Translations under genes and position numbers: made by a program
The notes under the pieces: generated by a model
The model's database searches: none
The model's input: the letters and a program-made list of their open reading frames with translations, nothing else
What the model was told of the DNA's origin: nothing
NCBI GenBank assembly: GCA_963277665.1
Contig: OY728121.1
Coordinates: 1,652,902,062-1,652,966,061 of the forward strand
Direction of reading: 5' to 3'
Source of the DNA: Viscum album
Taxonomy: Eukaryota; Streptophyta; Magnoliopsida; Santalales; Viscaceae
Length of the DNA: 64,000 nucleotides
Shown here: positions 25,140-37,200 of the stretch, one piece after another
Layout of the letters: every line of letters starts with the position of its first letter
How positions within the stretch are numbered: the first letter of the stretch is position 1

Positions 25140-26440
25140 TACAGATTTGGCCATCTTCTTATATAAATCAACCAATCATTTCTAAAAAGTTGATATATGA
25201 TCCCTCAATTCCTAAATCGCATTTTTCAGAGAAACATAATCTCTCTAAACATATCGACTACAACTAGGAGTAGATGCATCTTCAATCCCCACTGGCCTTT
25301 TAAAGGCATTAGATGGAAATGGTCCCAAACCCATCCCACACACTCGACTAGGATGCTCCTCCAAAAGTACTTTACCAATTATGTCATCTTGGGAGACTGA
25401 GTAGGACTGCACAAGATTGGCTTGCCATAGTTCATTAATTATTATCTATAAATCAAATATCAGTAATATTAGAAGAAATATATATTAAAAAAGTGACAAT
25501 TGATAATAAGTTATTATTATGGTAAAGTAATTAATACCCCAACTTTTTTGGTAGGATTATTAACAAATATCCCATCATATTTTTTATAAACATACAACCA
25601 CACTTTGGTTTGAGATGCTTGGTTCCCTAAACTCTATGACTAAATAAAACAAAGATAAATCAACAATTTATTATATTAAATAGATAATATTGTCTTATTA
25701 ATATTGAAACTATGGAAAAAATTATACTAGTCGATCGGCTTCTAGAGAATCTCCTTTACCCCATAGTGTGAGGGCTGATTTTCTTAGCCAGGCTCGATGC
25801 ATTTTTCCCTGAAATATCCTGAAATAATTAAATTTTAATTTAATAATAATGTATTCATTGTCCGATCCTTTTTATATACATATATAAATGTTAAATGATA
25901 TTAATATAATAATATAAATTTAAATACCATGTATTTCTAATCACAATGTTTATCAATAAAAACAGTCCATTTATCTCTAGGTACCCCATTGGGTAACTTG
26001 TCATATATCTATTGGTCGCTCAATGAAGTATCATTGACATCTCCCCTTAATCTCCAATTAAAGTCATTCCATTTCCTGCCTAGATTTTTCAATGCCCACT
26101 TTCATTCTAGCACATCAGCAACCGTAATGTGGAAAAACATATGTAGACAGAAATTCATTTAAAAAATATAAGAATATAATAACACAATGACACTCAATTA
26201 CACCAAAATGTATTAAAATAACCTTTATTTGTGAATCTAACCCATAATTCTTCTAAGATGAAGGAATATGCCTCCATTCATCATACATAATCAGAATGGA
26301 AAATGGCTCTGTGGCGAGCTAACTTAGAATATGTCCAGGTAATCCTAAGGTTTCATTCATAAGGACCTCATAAGAATCAAATGGTACAAATACCTTTATA
26401 CTAAGTAGATTCAATACATCAAAAAAATTCAAAATTTTCT
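25140..26440 (-). pseudogene. Ptta/En/Spm transposase (Transposase_24) remnant
   Basis: Read on the minus strand in several frames, the order of the Transposase_24 (PF03004) family is clear. Near 26,385-26,230 EVFVPFDSYEVLMNE and ILIMYDEWRHIPSS match the start (RVFITFD.....V.YSDWR.VP). Near 26,085-25,935 ALKNLGRKWNDFNWRL and LPNGVPRDKWTVFID match the kW..fK..L and P..W..fv segments. Near 25,800-25,735 KNASSLAKKISPHTMG matches the conserved KN..NR.K....HT.G block. Near 25,360-25,150 EEHPSRVCGMGLGPFPSNAF and VDLYKKMAKSV match the tail. Frameshifts and stops throughout; no intact frame. It marks the surrounding DNA as CACTA-derived. The partner TNP2 gene is not visible. Confidence 0.72.
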
Positions 26441-27952
26441 CCATTGTTTCATTATTTCCATTTTTATGAACAAACAGTTACAATAAAAAATTTGTAATAA
26501 ATTTATTCATATTAAAATTTGTACTTATAAGAGTAACTCTCCCATATCCCAATGAAGAACTAGTAGTAGTTCCCTACTACCTCATGGAAAAGGCTGCTAA
26601 ATAAGAAGGCATCAACTGAAATACTGATGGTATGCTCACAGAGTGTGTGAGAGATGGTGTAGTGGGGAAATAGATGGTGTCTCAAATACCATTAGGAGGG
26701 AGACAGATGGAACATCATATTTCAGTGTGGTTGATGGAACAGTATAAAACTTCTTCCTTGGAATTCTTGTCTTTTAATCGAATAAAATTAAATTCGGAAC
26801 ATATAATTCAAAAAAACTCATCATGTAAGAGAGTTTGGATATTGAGATTCTATCCTTAAATATCATGTTATATGTGATGGATTTTTTCTATGATTAGCAT
26901 TAGATATTGTTCTGACCTTCCCTTAATTTTTTTATTATGGTTTTTATTAGATATTGAAATTTCATTCCCTAATGAAACCCTAATGACTTATAGCTACAAT
27001 AGATGTATCACTAGAATTGATCGAAATAGATGAGGATAAGTGTTGGGGTAACCTAGTTAGCACCTAATGACCCAAAATGGATTCTAGTTGACATGTTTCA
27101 AGATGAAACCAATAAGATAATTCCCAAATATTTCATATGATATTCATAACAGAATCAGTGTTATACATGTGAAATTTATAATAATGATACCTAAGGTAAT
27201 CACAATGAAATCAATTAAAGAAATAGAAACACAAAGTTTTCCATTTTTACACACTAAACATTCTCTACATCGTGACCCCAGATATGCATCATATCAAAGA
27301 AATAAACATGATCAATATTAAATTATTTTACATTTTTAATATCAAAACAATATGTTATTATAATTTATTCATATAAAAAATTAAACATTCTCTACAGGAA
27401 AACATAATTCACATTCAGTATGCACAATATAATTTATTTTAACATCCATTTATTTCCATCATCAATAAATGTAACACATGTGAAGTTCATATAATTTGTG
27501 ACTGAGAATTTCCAATCAATCTATAACTACTAGGAAACAACCAATCCAATAAAAAACACCAAACATAATTCACATACTAACTCCATGCTCATGTATCACA
27601 CATCATCACCACAACCATGATCATCACACAACTATATCACACATTATACAATGTCAGATATCATTCCAACCAACCATTTTATCACTGTACAATAAACTCA
27701 AGCTCAAACCCAATTACCACCACTAATGGTAAAATCCTCATAGAGACCAAATGAAACATAAAAAATTCATCAATCACATAAACATATAAATAAATTTTCA
27801 GCATGCATAATACCACATTTCAAAGGGGCATCATATGTGGATAGATAAGAATGAAATTGTGGGAGAAAGGGGGAAAAGGATCAAGATGGGGTAATTGAAC
27901 AGATTGTATCACATTAAATATATATTTATATATACAGTTTGTCAAATACATT
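26441..27952. other. AT-rich stretch without recognisable genes
   Basis: Between the transposase remnant and the broken edge of the copia tandem. No coding similarity or terminal motif recognised; the 61-residue frame at 26,674-26,859 looks like chance. It probably belongs to the CACTA element that received the copia insertion. Confidence 0.3.
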
Positions 27953-30366
27953 TTTTGGTACATGGAATCCATTTCAGAATTCATGGATTCTTGCCACTTG
28001 GCAACGTCTGTGCCTTGAACTGCTTCCTTGTAGGTAAGAGGATCATCATTGTCAACCAATAATGAGTCACCATCCTCAGTGACAAGAAAACCATATCGTT
28101 CTGGTTCTCTCACCTCTCTCGTGCTCCTACGCAGTTCTTGTGTCTCTGGAACAGATTTTTCTTCCACGGGGCTTTGTGGAATCTGTTCTTGTGCCAACTC
28201 ATGTGTATCTTGAGCCTCGACTTCATCGAAGTCTATATCGCTCCCACTATCTCTTCTGGAGATGTGCTCCCTCTCAAGGAATATGGCGTGTCTTGCCACT
28301 GTAACCTTTTTGTCTGAGGGGTTGTATAGGTAATATCCCCTTGTTTCCTTGGGATATCCTATAAAGATACACTTTGTGCCTCGGGGTGCATGTTTGTTAC
28401 CTGAAGAGGCCTTAACAAATGCTTCGCTACCCCACATGTGTAAATTCGATAACATGGCTTTGCGTCCACTCCATAACTCGTATGGAATACCATTTATCGA
28501 TTTAGTTGGTACTTGGTTTAGTATGTGTGCTGCTGTTTGTAATGCATATCCCCAAAAGGATAATGGAAGATTCGCATGACTCATCATTGATCTCACCATG
28601 TCCAACAGGGTGCGGTTCCTCCTTTCACTTACACCATTCCACTGCGGTGTGTAAGGAGGAGTGAGTTGAGATAGAATCCCAAACTCCCGTAAGAAATCAA
28701 TGAAGTCTTGATTAAGATATTCTCCTCCTCTGTCTGAGCGAAGTTTCTTAATCTTCTTACCAAGCTGGTTCTCAACTTCATTCTTGTATTCTTTGAACCG
28801 ATCAAAATAATCTGACTTATACCTCATTAAATAGATATATCCATATCTACTAAATTCATCAGTAAAAGTTTTGAAGTACGAGAACCCACCCCTTGCTTCA
28901 ACTGGAAACGGTCCACACACATCTGTGTAAACTAATTCTAGAAGCTCTTTAGCTCTTTCACCTTTCCCACTAAATGGGGCTTTGGTCATTTTTCCTTGTA
29001 GACACGCATGACATACACCAAGTGGTTTTAGTTCGAAAGAATCTAAATACCCATCTTGATGTAATTTTGTCAAACGTTTCTCATTGACATGACCTAACCG
29101 GTGATGCCAAAGTTGGGTGTGGTATGATTCATGTAAATTAACTTTGTTATCAATTGCCATTACTTGGTTTGTGTAGTCTAACACATAAAGGCCGTTATAT
29201 AAATGTGCCCTACCAAAACAAATGCTATCATTATAAAAGTAGCAACATTCATTTCCAAACTTGAATATGAATCCATCAGTATCTAATTTGGATACTGAAA
29301 TAATGTTTTTGGTTACAGAGGGTACATAATAACATCCTTTCAAAACCAAGACCATCCCGGTAGGCAATGTGAGGTGGTAGTCCCCGACAGCTACAGCAGC
29401 AAGTCTGGCTCCGTTGGCTGCTCGTAGATCTATCTCCCCTCGATCAATCTTCCTAAATCTACTTGGTTCCTGTATTTGGATACAGATGTGAGCACCACAA
29501 GCAGTATCTAATACCCAATTTGTAGAAACAGATAGATTGCATTCGATAACAAACGCACCTGAAGCTTCCCCTTGCTTCCTTGGCTGGGTGCAGTTTTTCT
29601 TCCAGTGACCCTTCTTGCCACATGCGAAACAAACAGCATCCTGTTCCTTTGCCTCCCCTTTGATCTTCCTTTTCTTGGAAGGCCTTGAAGAAGCTTTAGG
29701 CTTAAATCTCTTCGCCTTCCCTTTCCTTTTATTCACCATAAGGACAGAAGGCTTTTCACGCTTCATGTCATTGTCCACTTGGCGAATAAGGATAAGAATA
29801 TCAGATAGAGACTTCTCAATATTGTTCATGTTGAAATTAACAACAAAGTTTGAGAAGCTCTGGGGGAGTGATGCGAGAATGAGATCGGTACCCAGTTCTT
29901 CAGGGAGTTTAAACCCTAGAACCTCCAAGCACTCAATGTAGCCAATGAGCTTGACTACATGAGGCCCAACTGGGGCACCTTCTCCAAGCTTGCTCTGAAA
30001 CAGAGCCTTGGAGATCTCAAACCTTTCCTGTATTTCTCTCTCCTGGTATAAACCACGGAGGTGCTCGAGCATGCTGTAGGCATCCATGTCTTCATGAGAC
30101 TTCATGAGCTCACTAGACATAGATGACAGCATCAATCATTGAACGTCGAGAGCATCGTTCAAATGTTGATCATAGACTAGGAAATCTTCATCACTTGCCC
30201 CTGGGGCAGGAGAATCAGGAAGTGAGGACTCCAGCACATAAAACTTCCGTTCATGGCGTAGGATAACCCGAAGGCGCCTAAACCATTCCTGAAAGTTACT
30301 GCCGGTGAGGATGTTGTCTTTATCCAGAATTGATCGTAGAGAAAATGTGGTTGATGTGTTTGTCAT
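27820..30366 (-). pseudogene. gag-pol: Copia gag-pol, copy A, 3'-truncated
   Basis: One reading frame from the ATG at 30,366, interrupted only by a TGA at 30,136-30,138 (TGT in copy B), then open for 771 codons. It holds UBN2-type gag, a CCHC knuckle (CFACGKKGHWKKNC), a protease site written LDTACGAHIC, and integrase with the HHCC finger (HHRLGH...CHAC) and DDE residues in YTDVCGPF, RSDRGGEY and NGVSERRN. At about 27,953, just after DSMYQ at the start of RT, similarity to copy B stops. The last ~45 codons are unrelated AT-rich sequence. RT, RNase H and the 3' LTR are lost, so it cannot be autonomous. Confidence 0.92.
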
Positions 30367-32310
30367 TTTGATTCTACAATTTAAAAGAGCAGATTCATCA
30401 GTACTTTCTTGATTAAATTTTATGAGAAATAATAAATTTTATTAAGTCTCCCACTATTTTATCAATTCCCAATGGCCCTCACCATTGAACTCGGAATGTC
30501 CAGTTGCTTTGACATTCTAATGGCAAGGATCCATAATTCCCTTCGCATAACCCCAACAAGGGTTGTTCAAGATATTTAAAGGTATTTAGGTAGGCGGGTC
30601 TTTGCCAACTATGAGCTTACAGTTCCTTGATCTGTTGAGTGGACTCCCCAATCCTGAAATCCTGACTTGGATTTCCTCAACTCTTGCCTCCAATATTACA
30701 TCAAGTCTAGCAAGGGCTACTTCTCTTGATGTAATATGGTTAAGTCAACCCGAAACCTTTCATAAGGGATTCCTTTATAAAAGTAAGTGTCCCAACAAGG
30801 GTTGGTCAAACACATAGTTTTATTGATTCTTGCCCTTAATCAAGTAACGGAAGGCTTGGTCTGACTTAATATGGTATTTGAGGGATTTTATTCTTTATGC
30901 GTATCTTTGCATTATCACATGCTTGTTAATATTAAGTGATGCTTTCTTAAGTGATTAACCATGTTCCGATAATGTATACACATAGACCGGTTTTTATTTT
31001 ATTCCATCTTTGCATTCTTGTTCATTTTATTAATTATGTGATCGCGACAACACATGCATAATATATAAACCATGCAATCAGACAGAAATAAAATAAGATG
31101 GCATGATCATGATCTTCTATTTGGTTAGCTTATCAAGCGGTTTTGATAAGCTTACCCTGACCTAGGGAAAACACCTTGAACCTGATGGTTCGTGTTTTGC
31201 AGCTCCCACCTGTCCACCTTTGTATCTTCTTGTGTCAGTTTCGCCTCGGCTTCGGGATTTGAACCGTCTCCTCTGGCTTGGGAGATCCTCTATTACATGG
31301 GTTTACATTAATGAAACCATGGGCACACAGGCCCTACATTATATTGAAGAAGGCTCGTAGGCCAACAAATTTAAATTAAATAAATTTAAATGAAACCATA
31401 CACATACAAAGGGACTTTGGTCTAGATCATGATCATCCATAGTATGCAACGACATTTACGCATATTTAGAATTCAAATTCTTTTAATCGTTCTTTTATTT
31501 AAGATAAGACGCACTCGAATTCAATTAATTATGATCTTATAATTAATCAATTCTTTATCTTAAATTCCTTTCTGAATTTCCTTGAGATTCTTCTCATCCA
31601 TATTCCTTGTACGGGTCTTTGTACATTGGAGGAAACCTGGTGAAATTCCATTTCTGGAAAGTACACGGCGTGTAGTTTATAAGTACACGGCGTGTATTTT
31701 TCTTTTCACCCTTTGTCCAAAGTACACGCCGGGGCTTTGGCGTGTTTTTCTGTACTTTGGAAATTTTAGAGTACATGGCATGTAGATTAATCATACACGG
31801 CGTGTACTTCCTTGTTACGCGGTAACCGGCCTGGCGATCCCGTATACGCGGTACGCGACTTATCTTTGTACACGGTTTCACCTGGGTCGGAACGGACTAC
31901 ACGGCGTGTTGTTCCAATATACACGTCGTGAATTCTGGTTTCCATGCGCCGTTCTATTCTGGTCAACACGGCGTGATTAAAACTTAGGCATAATCAATTC
32001 ACACGGCGTGGTTTGGCGGACCAGTGCCGGTTCGTTGAACCTAAGTACACGGCGTGTAGTTTTAATTACACGTCGTGTAATCCCGTGTTGTATAGACAGA
32101 AAGAGCGGCTCCTCCGGATGAGTTCCTCGTTTTTATTTTAATCAAAATTAAAATTAAAAGGTAGTTTCTGTGATATGAATCGAGAAATGAAGGAGGAAGA
32201 ATAGATCTCGTTAATTCAGATTTATAGAACGATTTATTTCGAATTGAATCAAATATGAATGCGTAAATTATCAACGAAAATTAAATAACTATAATCAACG
32301 TTGTAGCCTC
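30367..32310 (-). other. Copia 5' leader, copy A (1.94 kb)
   Basis: Untranslated DNA between the primer site and the gag start, unusually long for a copia element. It aligns throughout with 38,146-40,090. Frames on both strands here are not conserved proteins. It carries the near-palindrome array at 31,640-32,090. Confidence 0.75.
31640..32090. repeat. Array of near-palindrome TACACGGCGTGTA in leader A
   Basis: About 11 exact or decayed copies of TACACGGCGTGTA (inverted arms TACAC/GTGTA) in 450 bp with irregular spacing, for example at 31,660, 31,684, 31,794, 31,898, 32,045 and 32,066. Variants such as ACATGGCATGT and ACACGTCGTG differ mainly by C/T and G/A changes. Confidence 0.85.
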
Positions 32311-32322
32311 GCTCTGATACCA
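32311..32322 (-). promoter_or_regulatory. Primer binding site of copy A
   Basis: Minus strand TGGTATCAGAGC, complementary to initiator tRNA-Met, two bases from the central LTR edge at 32,325. Confidence 0.92.
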
Positions 32323-32870
32323 TTTGAAGGTTCTGGGCGCGGCGGAAGCGCGTGGGTGGATGTTCCCACTTGGATTTTTGTCATTAGCAATGATCAATCC
32401 GGGATCAATACGACAATAAACGCCAGTCTCCACGGATCGAATCACAGAAAAAGACAAAAAGATGGTTTTTCCCAGAACCACAAACAAGGATCGTTAAAGG
32501 GTGATTATAATTAATTTAATTAATTATAAAGAAATACCTTTTGGGTGTTCTTTCTTCGTTGATGTTCTCAATCACGTTGTCTATGTGATCCGTCGTTGCG
32601 TCGCAGAAGCCAAGTGTAGACTCCCTCTAGCGGTGATCCACACGTGTACCTCGTATCTCTGGACATCGCCAAAAGATTCTCTGAGTGCTAGCGTGGAGAA
32701 GTCTTTGCTTGCGTTGTCCGCCTAAGATTGTATTGATCCGATGGAAGAGGATCTCTCTCGGTCTTGAGAGCATTCTTGGAGGAAGAGGTTCTTTCGGCCT
32801 TGAAAGAATTCTCCAGAGATGTTGTGCACAACGATTCTCATGTGTCAGAAAAGAGCTGGGCTTGTGAGGA

Positions 32871-32878
32871 TATTTATA
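32871..32878 (-). promoter_or_regulatory. TATA box of the central copia LTR
   Basis: TATAAATA on the minus strand within CCTATTATAAATATCCTC; it implies U3 of about 34,228-32,840. Kept in the right-hand LTR. Confidence 0.65.
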
Positions 32879-33054
32879 ATAGGGTGTGTGGGGTTATAGA
32901 GTTATGACAATAAATAAACGCGTTACGCGTTTTATTTATTTCATTGACTCTTTATTTAAAACCCCATGTCGAATAAATAATTCCTTGACATGCACCCACG
33001 CTGATTATAATAAATATCATTTAAAACAATATTATATCCTCAAAATCCCAACTA

Positions 33055-33215
33055 AAAAAAACTACAGGGCGTGTATTAATAAATACACGACGTGTACTTT
33101 TTTTTCATTGAAAACTACACGGCGTGTACATTAAATGTACACGGCGTGTATATCTTGTTTTCATTTATTCATTTCCTTTCCAAAATAAAACTACACGGCA
33201 TGTAATAATAATACA
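33055..33215. repeat. Near-palindrome array in U3 of the central copia LTR
   Basis: Six copies of TACACGGCGTGTA or close variants, arranged as three pairs with about 8-10 bp between members, 180-340 bp upstream of the TATA box. Confidence 0.85.
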
Positions 33216-34228
33216 CGACGTGTACTTGTTTTATTTTCTTTTTCCTCCATCATTTGAAACAACTTAGGCTTCCTTGAATAATTATTAAACCACGTATGAG
33301 AATAATCTTTATTCCACTTGAGATACTTGGATACACTTAGTGTGTGACCCTCTAGGCCTCTTTCTCTTTGGAATTAGGCGGGCTTGCCTAAAGTCCAAGA
33401 TTACTGTCTAGAAACGGGTCAAGGAACCCAAGAGAAAGAAGTTGACGCCGCATTGACGTATCACCTCATACGAACGCTTACTGTGTAATTTAATCCCTTT
33501 GTCTCAATATCTCATCAAGCAGGTTTCATGGCAGTGTCATAAACCTATATGCTTGATATGTCGTTCTTTGATTATCTGAAATAAACTCATCGTTTACACC
33601 ATGGCCATGGAATTTAATGTGACAGTTCTATTTCAATCAATGGGACGAGATATCAACTTCCATAAATGGAAGGGACAAATCTTTCCTTGACTTATCCATT
33701 AACAACATGTCACTCCTGACGCACCCAACGTACCCTACTTCCCGCCACCTGTCTGCATGACGGTTTTCGTCAGTAAATCTAAGTGCGCGAGTCATGACAT
33801 GAGTTAATGATAATCTTCCAGTCTAAGGACCATTACACACGCTCGTAGATAGCAATATCCGATGACACCAAGTCATGCAGAATTACTACTGGCGGGTCTG
33901 TTCTCATAATCTCCCATCTTGGAGATTACCAAGTGCGAACTCCATGAGAGAGAGTCTCGTCTTCTTATGAGTACTCGCACATGACGGTCTGTATACTATG
34001 TGTCCTATCATAGTATGTCATCCAACCGCAGAATTTTATTTAAGAATATTTTTATAGCATTTCAAGGTTCTCATAATAGCGCGGATCTGCTATGACCTTA
34101 TTAATGCAACAAATATTTCAGGATATTATTATATTATAGTCATGCAGAACAATGAACAATATATAATAAGTGAACATTTATGTAATCAAAGTACAAAACA
34201 GTTGGTTCTGAGGACACCAACCCTTACA

Positions 34229-34240
34229 AACTCCCACTTG
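34229..34240 (-). promoter_or_regulatory. Polypurine tract of copy B
   Basis: Minus strand AAGTGGGAGTT directly before the LTR start TGTAAGGG, the usual copia arrangement; it lies just after the pol stop codon at 34,243. Confidence 0.85.
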
Positions 34241-34242
34241 GA

Positions 34243-37200
34243 CTAGAGCCAACTACCTATGACTTTTAGTCCGCTAGACCTCACATGATGATCATGTTTC
34301 TGCCGAGTCAAGGCTTTAGTCAATGGGTCCGCCACGTTTTCTTCCATGGAAATACTGCTCACTGCAACTTCACCTCTCTGAGAAAAATCCCTCAAGAGAT
34401 GATACTTCCGAAGTATGTGCTTTGTCCGCTGATGTGACCTTGGATCTTTTGCAAGTGCCACCGCTGCAGTATTATCACAATAGAGTGTGATAGGATCTTT
34501 ACTGCTCGGTACAACATCCAGCTCTTGGATGAAGCTTCGCATCCATACTGCTTCTTTAGCTGCCTCAGAAGCTGCGATATACTCGGACTCCGCTGTAGAA
34601 TCTGCCACCACACTTTATTTTGAGCTCTTCCAGCTCAGTGCACCTCCATTCAAACTGAAGATGTATCCAGTCTGCGACTTCATGTCATCTTGATCAGTCT
34701 GGAAACTAGCATCTACATGCCCTCTGATGACTAGTTCCTCATCTCCTCCATAAACCAAGAACATATCCTTAGTACGCCTCAGATTCTTAAGGATAGTCTT
34801 GACTGCCATCCAATGGCGGTCTCCTGGATCAGCTTGATATCTTCCTACCGCACTTAATGCATAAGCAACATCTAGCCTCGTACATAGCATAGCATACATG
34901 ACTGACCCAATCGCGGATGCGTAAGGGATCCTTGCCATTCTCTTTATTTCCTCAGGTGTCTGAGGACACATTTTCTTGGAAAGATGAATGCCATGTGACA
35001 CTGGCAACAATCCCCTCTTGGACTGTTCCATACTGAATCTCTTCAGTATCTTGTCAATGTATGTACTTTGACTTAGGCCCATCATTTTCTTGGATCTATC
35101 ACGATGGATCTTGATCCCAAGAATATATGCCGCCTCGCCCAAGTCTTTCATGGAGAATCATTTATTCAACCATGCCTTAACTGACTGTAAGATAGGTACT
35201 TCATTTCCAATTAGCAATATGTCATCGACATATACTATTAGGAAAACGACTGCACTTCCACTAAACCTTTTGTAGACACAAGGCTCACATTCGTTCTTAA
35301 CAAATCCAAATTCTGTAACAGCTTCATCAAAACGAATGTTCCATGACCTTGATGCTTGATTTAATCCATAAATGGATTTTTGCAACTTGCATACATTGTT
35401 GGAATCCTTTGAAGTCACAAACCCTTCAGGTTGTGTCATGTAGACATCTTCCTGGAGGTTCCCGTTAAGGAAAGCTGTTTTGACATCCATTTTCCAAATT
35501 TCATAGTCATGGTAAGTAGCAATGGACAATAGGATTCTGATAGACTTCATCATTGCAACAGGTGAAAAGGATTCATCATAGTCAATTCCTTGACGCTATC
35601 TAAAACCTTTTGCAACCAGTCTTACCTTGTAGGTGCTGACTTGCCCCTCCATGTCCAGTTTCTTCTTGAATACCCATTTATTTCCAATAGGCTTTACATC
35701 AACTGGAGGATCTACCAAAATCCAGACTTGGTTTTGGTACATGGAATCCATTTCAGAATTCATGGCTTCTTGCCACTTGGCAACGTCTGTGCCTTCAACT
35801 ACTTCCTTGTAGGTAAGAGGATCATCATTGTCAACCAATAATGAGTCACCATCCTCAGTGACAAGAAAACCATATCGTTCTGGTTCTCTCACCTCTCTCG
35901 TGATCCTACGCAGTTCTTGTGTCTCTGGAAGAGATTGTTCTTCCACAGGGCTTTGTGGAATCTGTTCTTGTACCAACTCATGTGTATCTTGAGCCTCGAC
36001 TTCATCGAAGTCTATCTCGCTCCCACTATCTCTTCTGGAGATGTGCTCCCTCTCAAGGAATATGGCGTGTCTTGCCACTGTAACCTTTTTTTCTGAGGGG
36101 TTGTATAGGTAATATCCCCTTGTTTCCTTGGGATATCCTATAAAGATACACTTTGTGCCTTGGGGTGCAAGTTTGCTACCTGAAGAGGCCTTAACAAATG
36201 CTTTGCTACCCCACACGTGTAAATTCGATAACATGGCTTTGCGTCCACTCCATAACTCGTATGGAATACCATTTATCAATTTAGTTGGTACTTGGTTTAG
36301 TATGTGTGCTGCTGTTTGTAATGCATATCCCCAAAAGGATAATGGAAGACTCGCATGAATCATCATTGATCTCACCATGTCCAACAGGGTGCGGTTCCTC
36401 CTTTCACTTACACCATTCCATTGTGGTGTGTAAGGAGGAGTGAGTTGAGATAGAATCCCAAACTCCTGTAATAAATCAATGAAGTCTTGATTAAGATATT
36501 CTCCTCCTCTGTCTGAGCGGAGTTTCTTAATCTTCTTACTAAGCTGGTTCTTAACTTCATTCTTGTATTCTTTGAACTGATAAAAAGAATCTGACTTATA
36601 CCTCATTAAATAGATATATCCATATCTACTAAAATCATCAGTAAAAGTTATGAAGTACGAGAACCCACCCCTTGCTTCAACTGGAAATGGTCCACACACA
36701 TCTGTGTGAACTAATTCTAGAAGCTCTTTAGCTCTTTCACCTTTCCCACTAAATGGGGCTTTGGTCATTTTGCCTTGTAGACACGCATGACATACACCAA
36801 GTGGTTTTAGTTCGAAAGAATCTAAATACCCATCTTGATGTAATTTTGTCAAAGGTTTCTCATTGACATGACCTTGCCGGTGATTCCAAAGTTGGGTGTG
36901 GTATGAGTCATGTAAATTAACTTTGTTATCAATTGCCATTACTTGGTTTGTGTAGTCTAACACATAAAGGCCGTTATATAAATGTGCCCTACCAAAACAA
37001 ATGATATCTTTATAAAAGTAGCAACATTCATTTCCAAACATGAATATGAATCCATCAGTATCTAATCTGGATACTGAAATAATTTTTTTCGTTACAGAGG
37101 GTACATAATAACATCCTTTCAAAACCAAGACCATCCTGGTAGGCAATGTGAGGTGGTAGTCCCCGACAGCTACAGCAGCAAGTCTGGCTCCGTTGGCTGC

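Larger units (their letters stand above)
32325..34228 (-). repeat. Central shared copia LTR, 1,904 bp
   Basis: On the minus strand it runs TGTAAGGGTTGG...GAACCTTCA. It is bounded by the polypurine tract of copy B at 34,229 and the primer site of copy A at 32,322, and matches 40,105-42,009 at roughly 94-96% by eye. TATA box at 32,871; near-palindrome array in U3 at 33,055-33,215. Confidence 0.93.

Noticed and set aside
31594..31881. Open frames on both strands across the near-palindrome array (also 39,428-39,661)
   Set aside because: The residues simply mirror the DNA repeat (YTPC, RRV); the frames differ in length between copies and lie in a leader.
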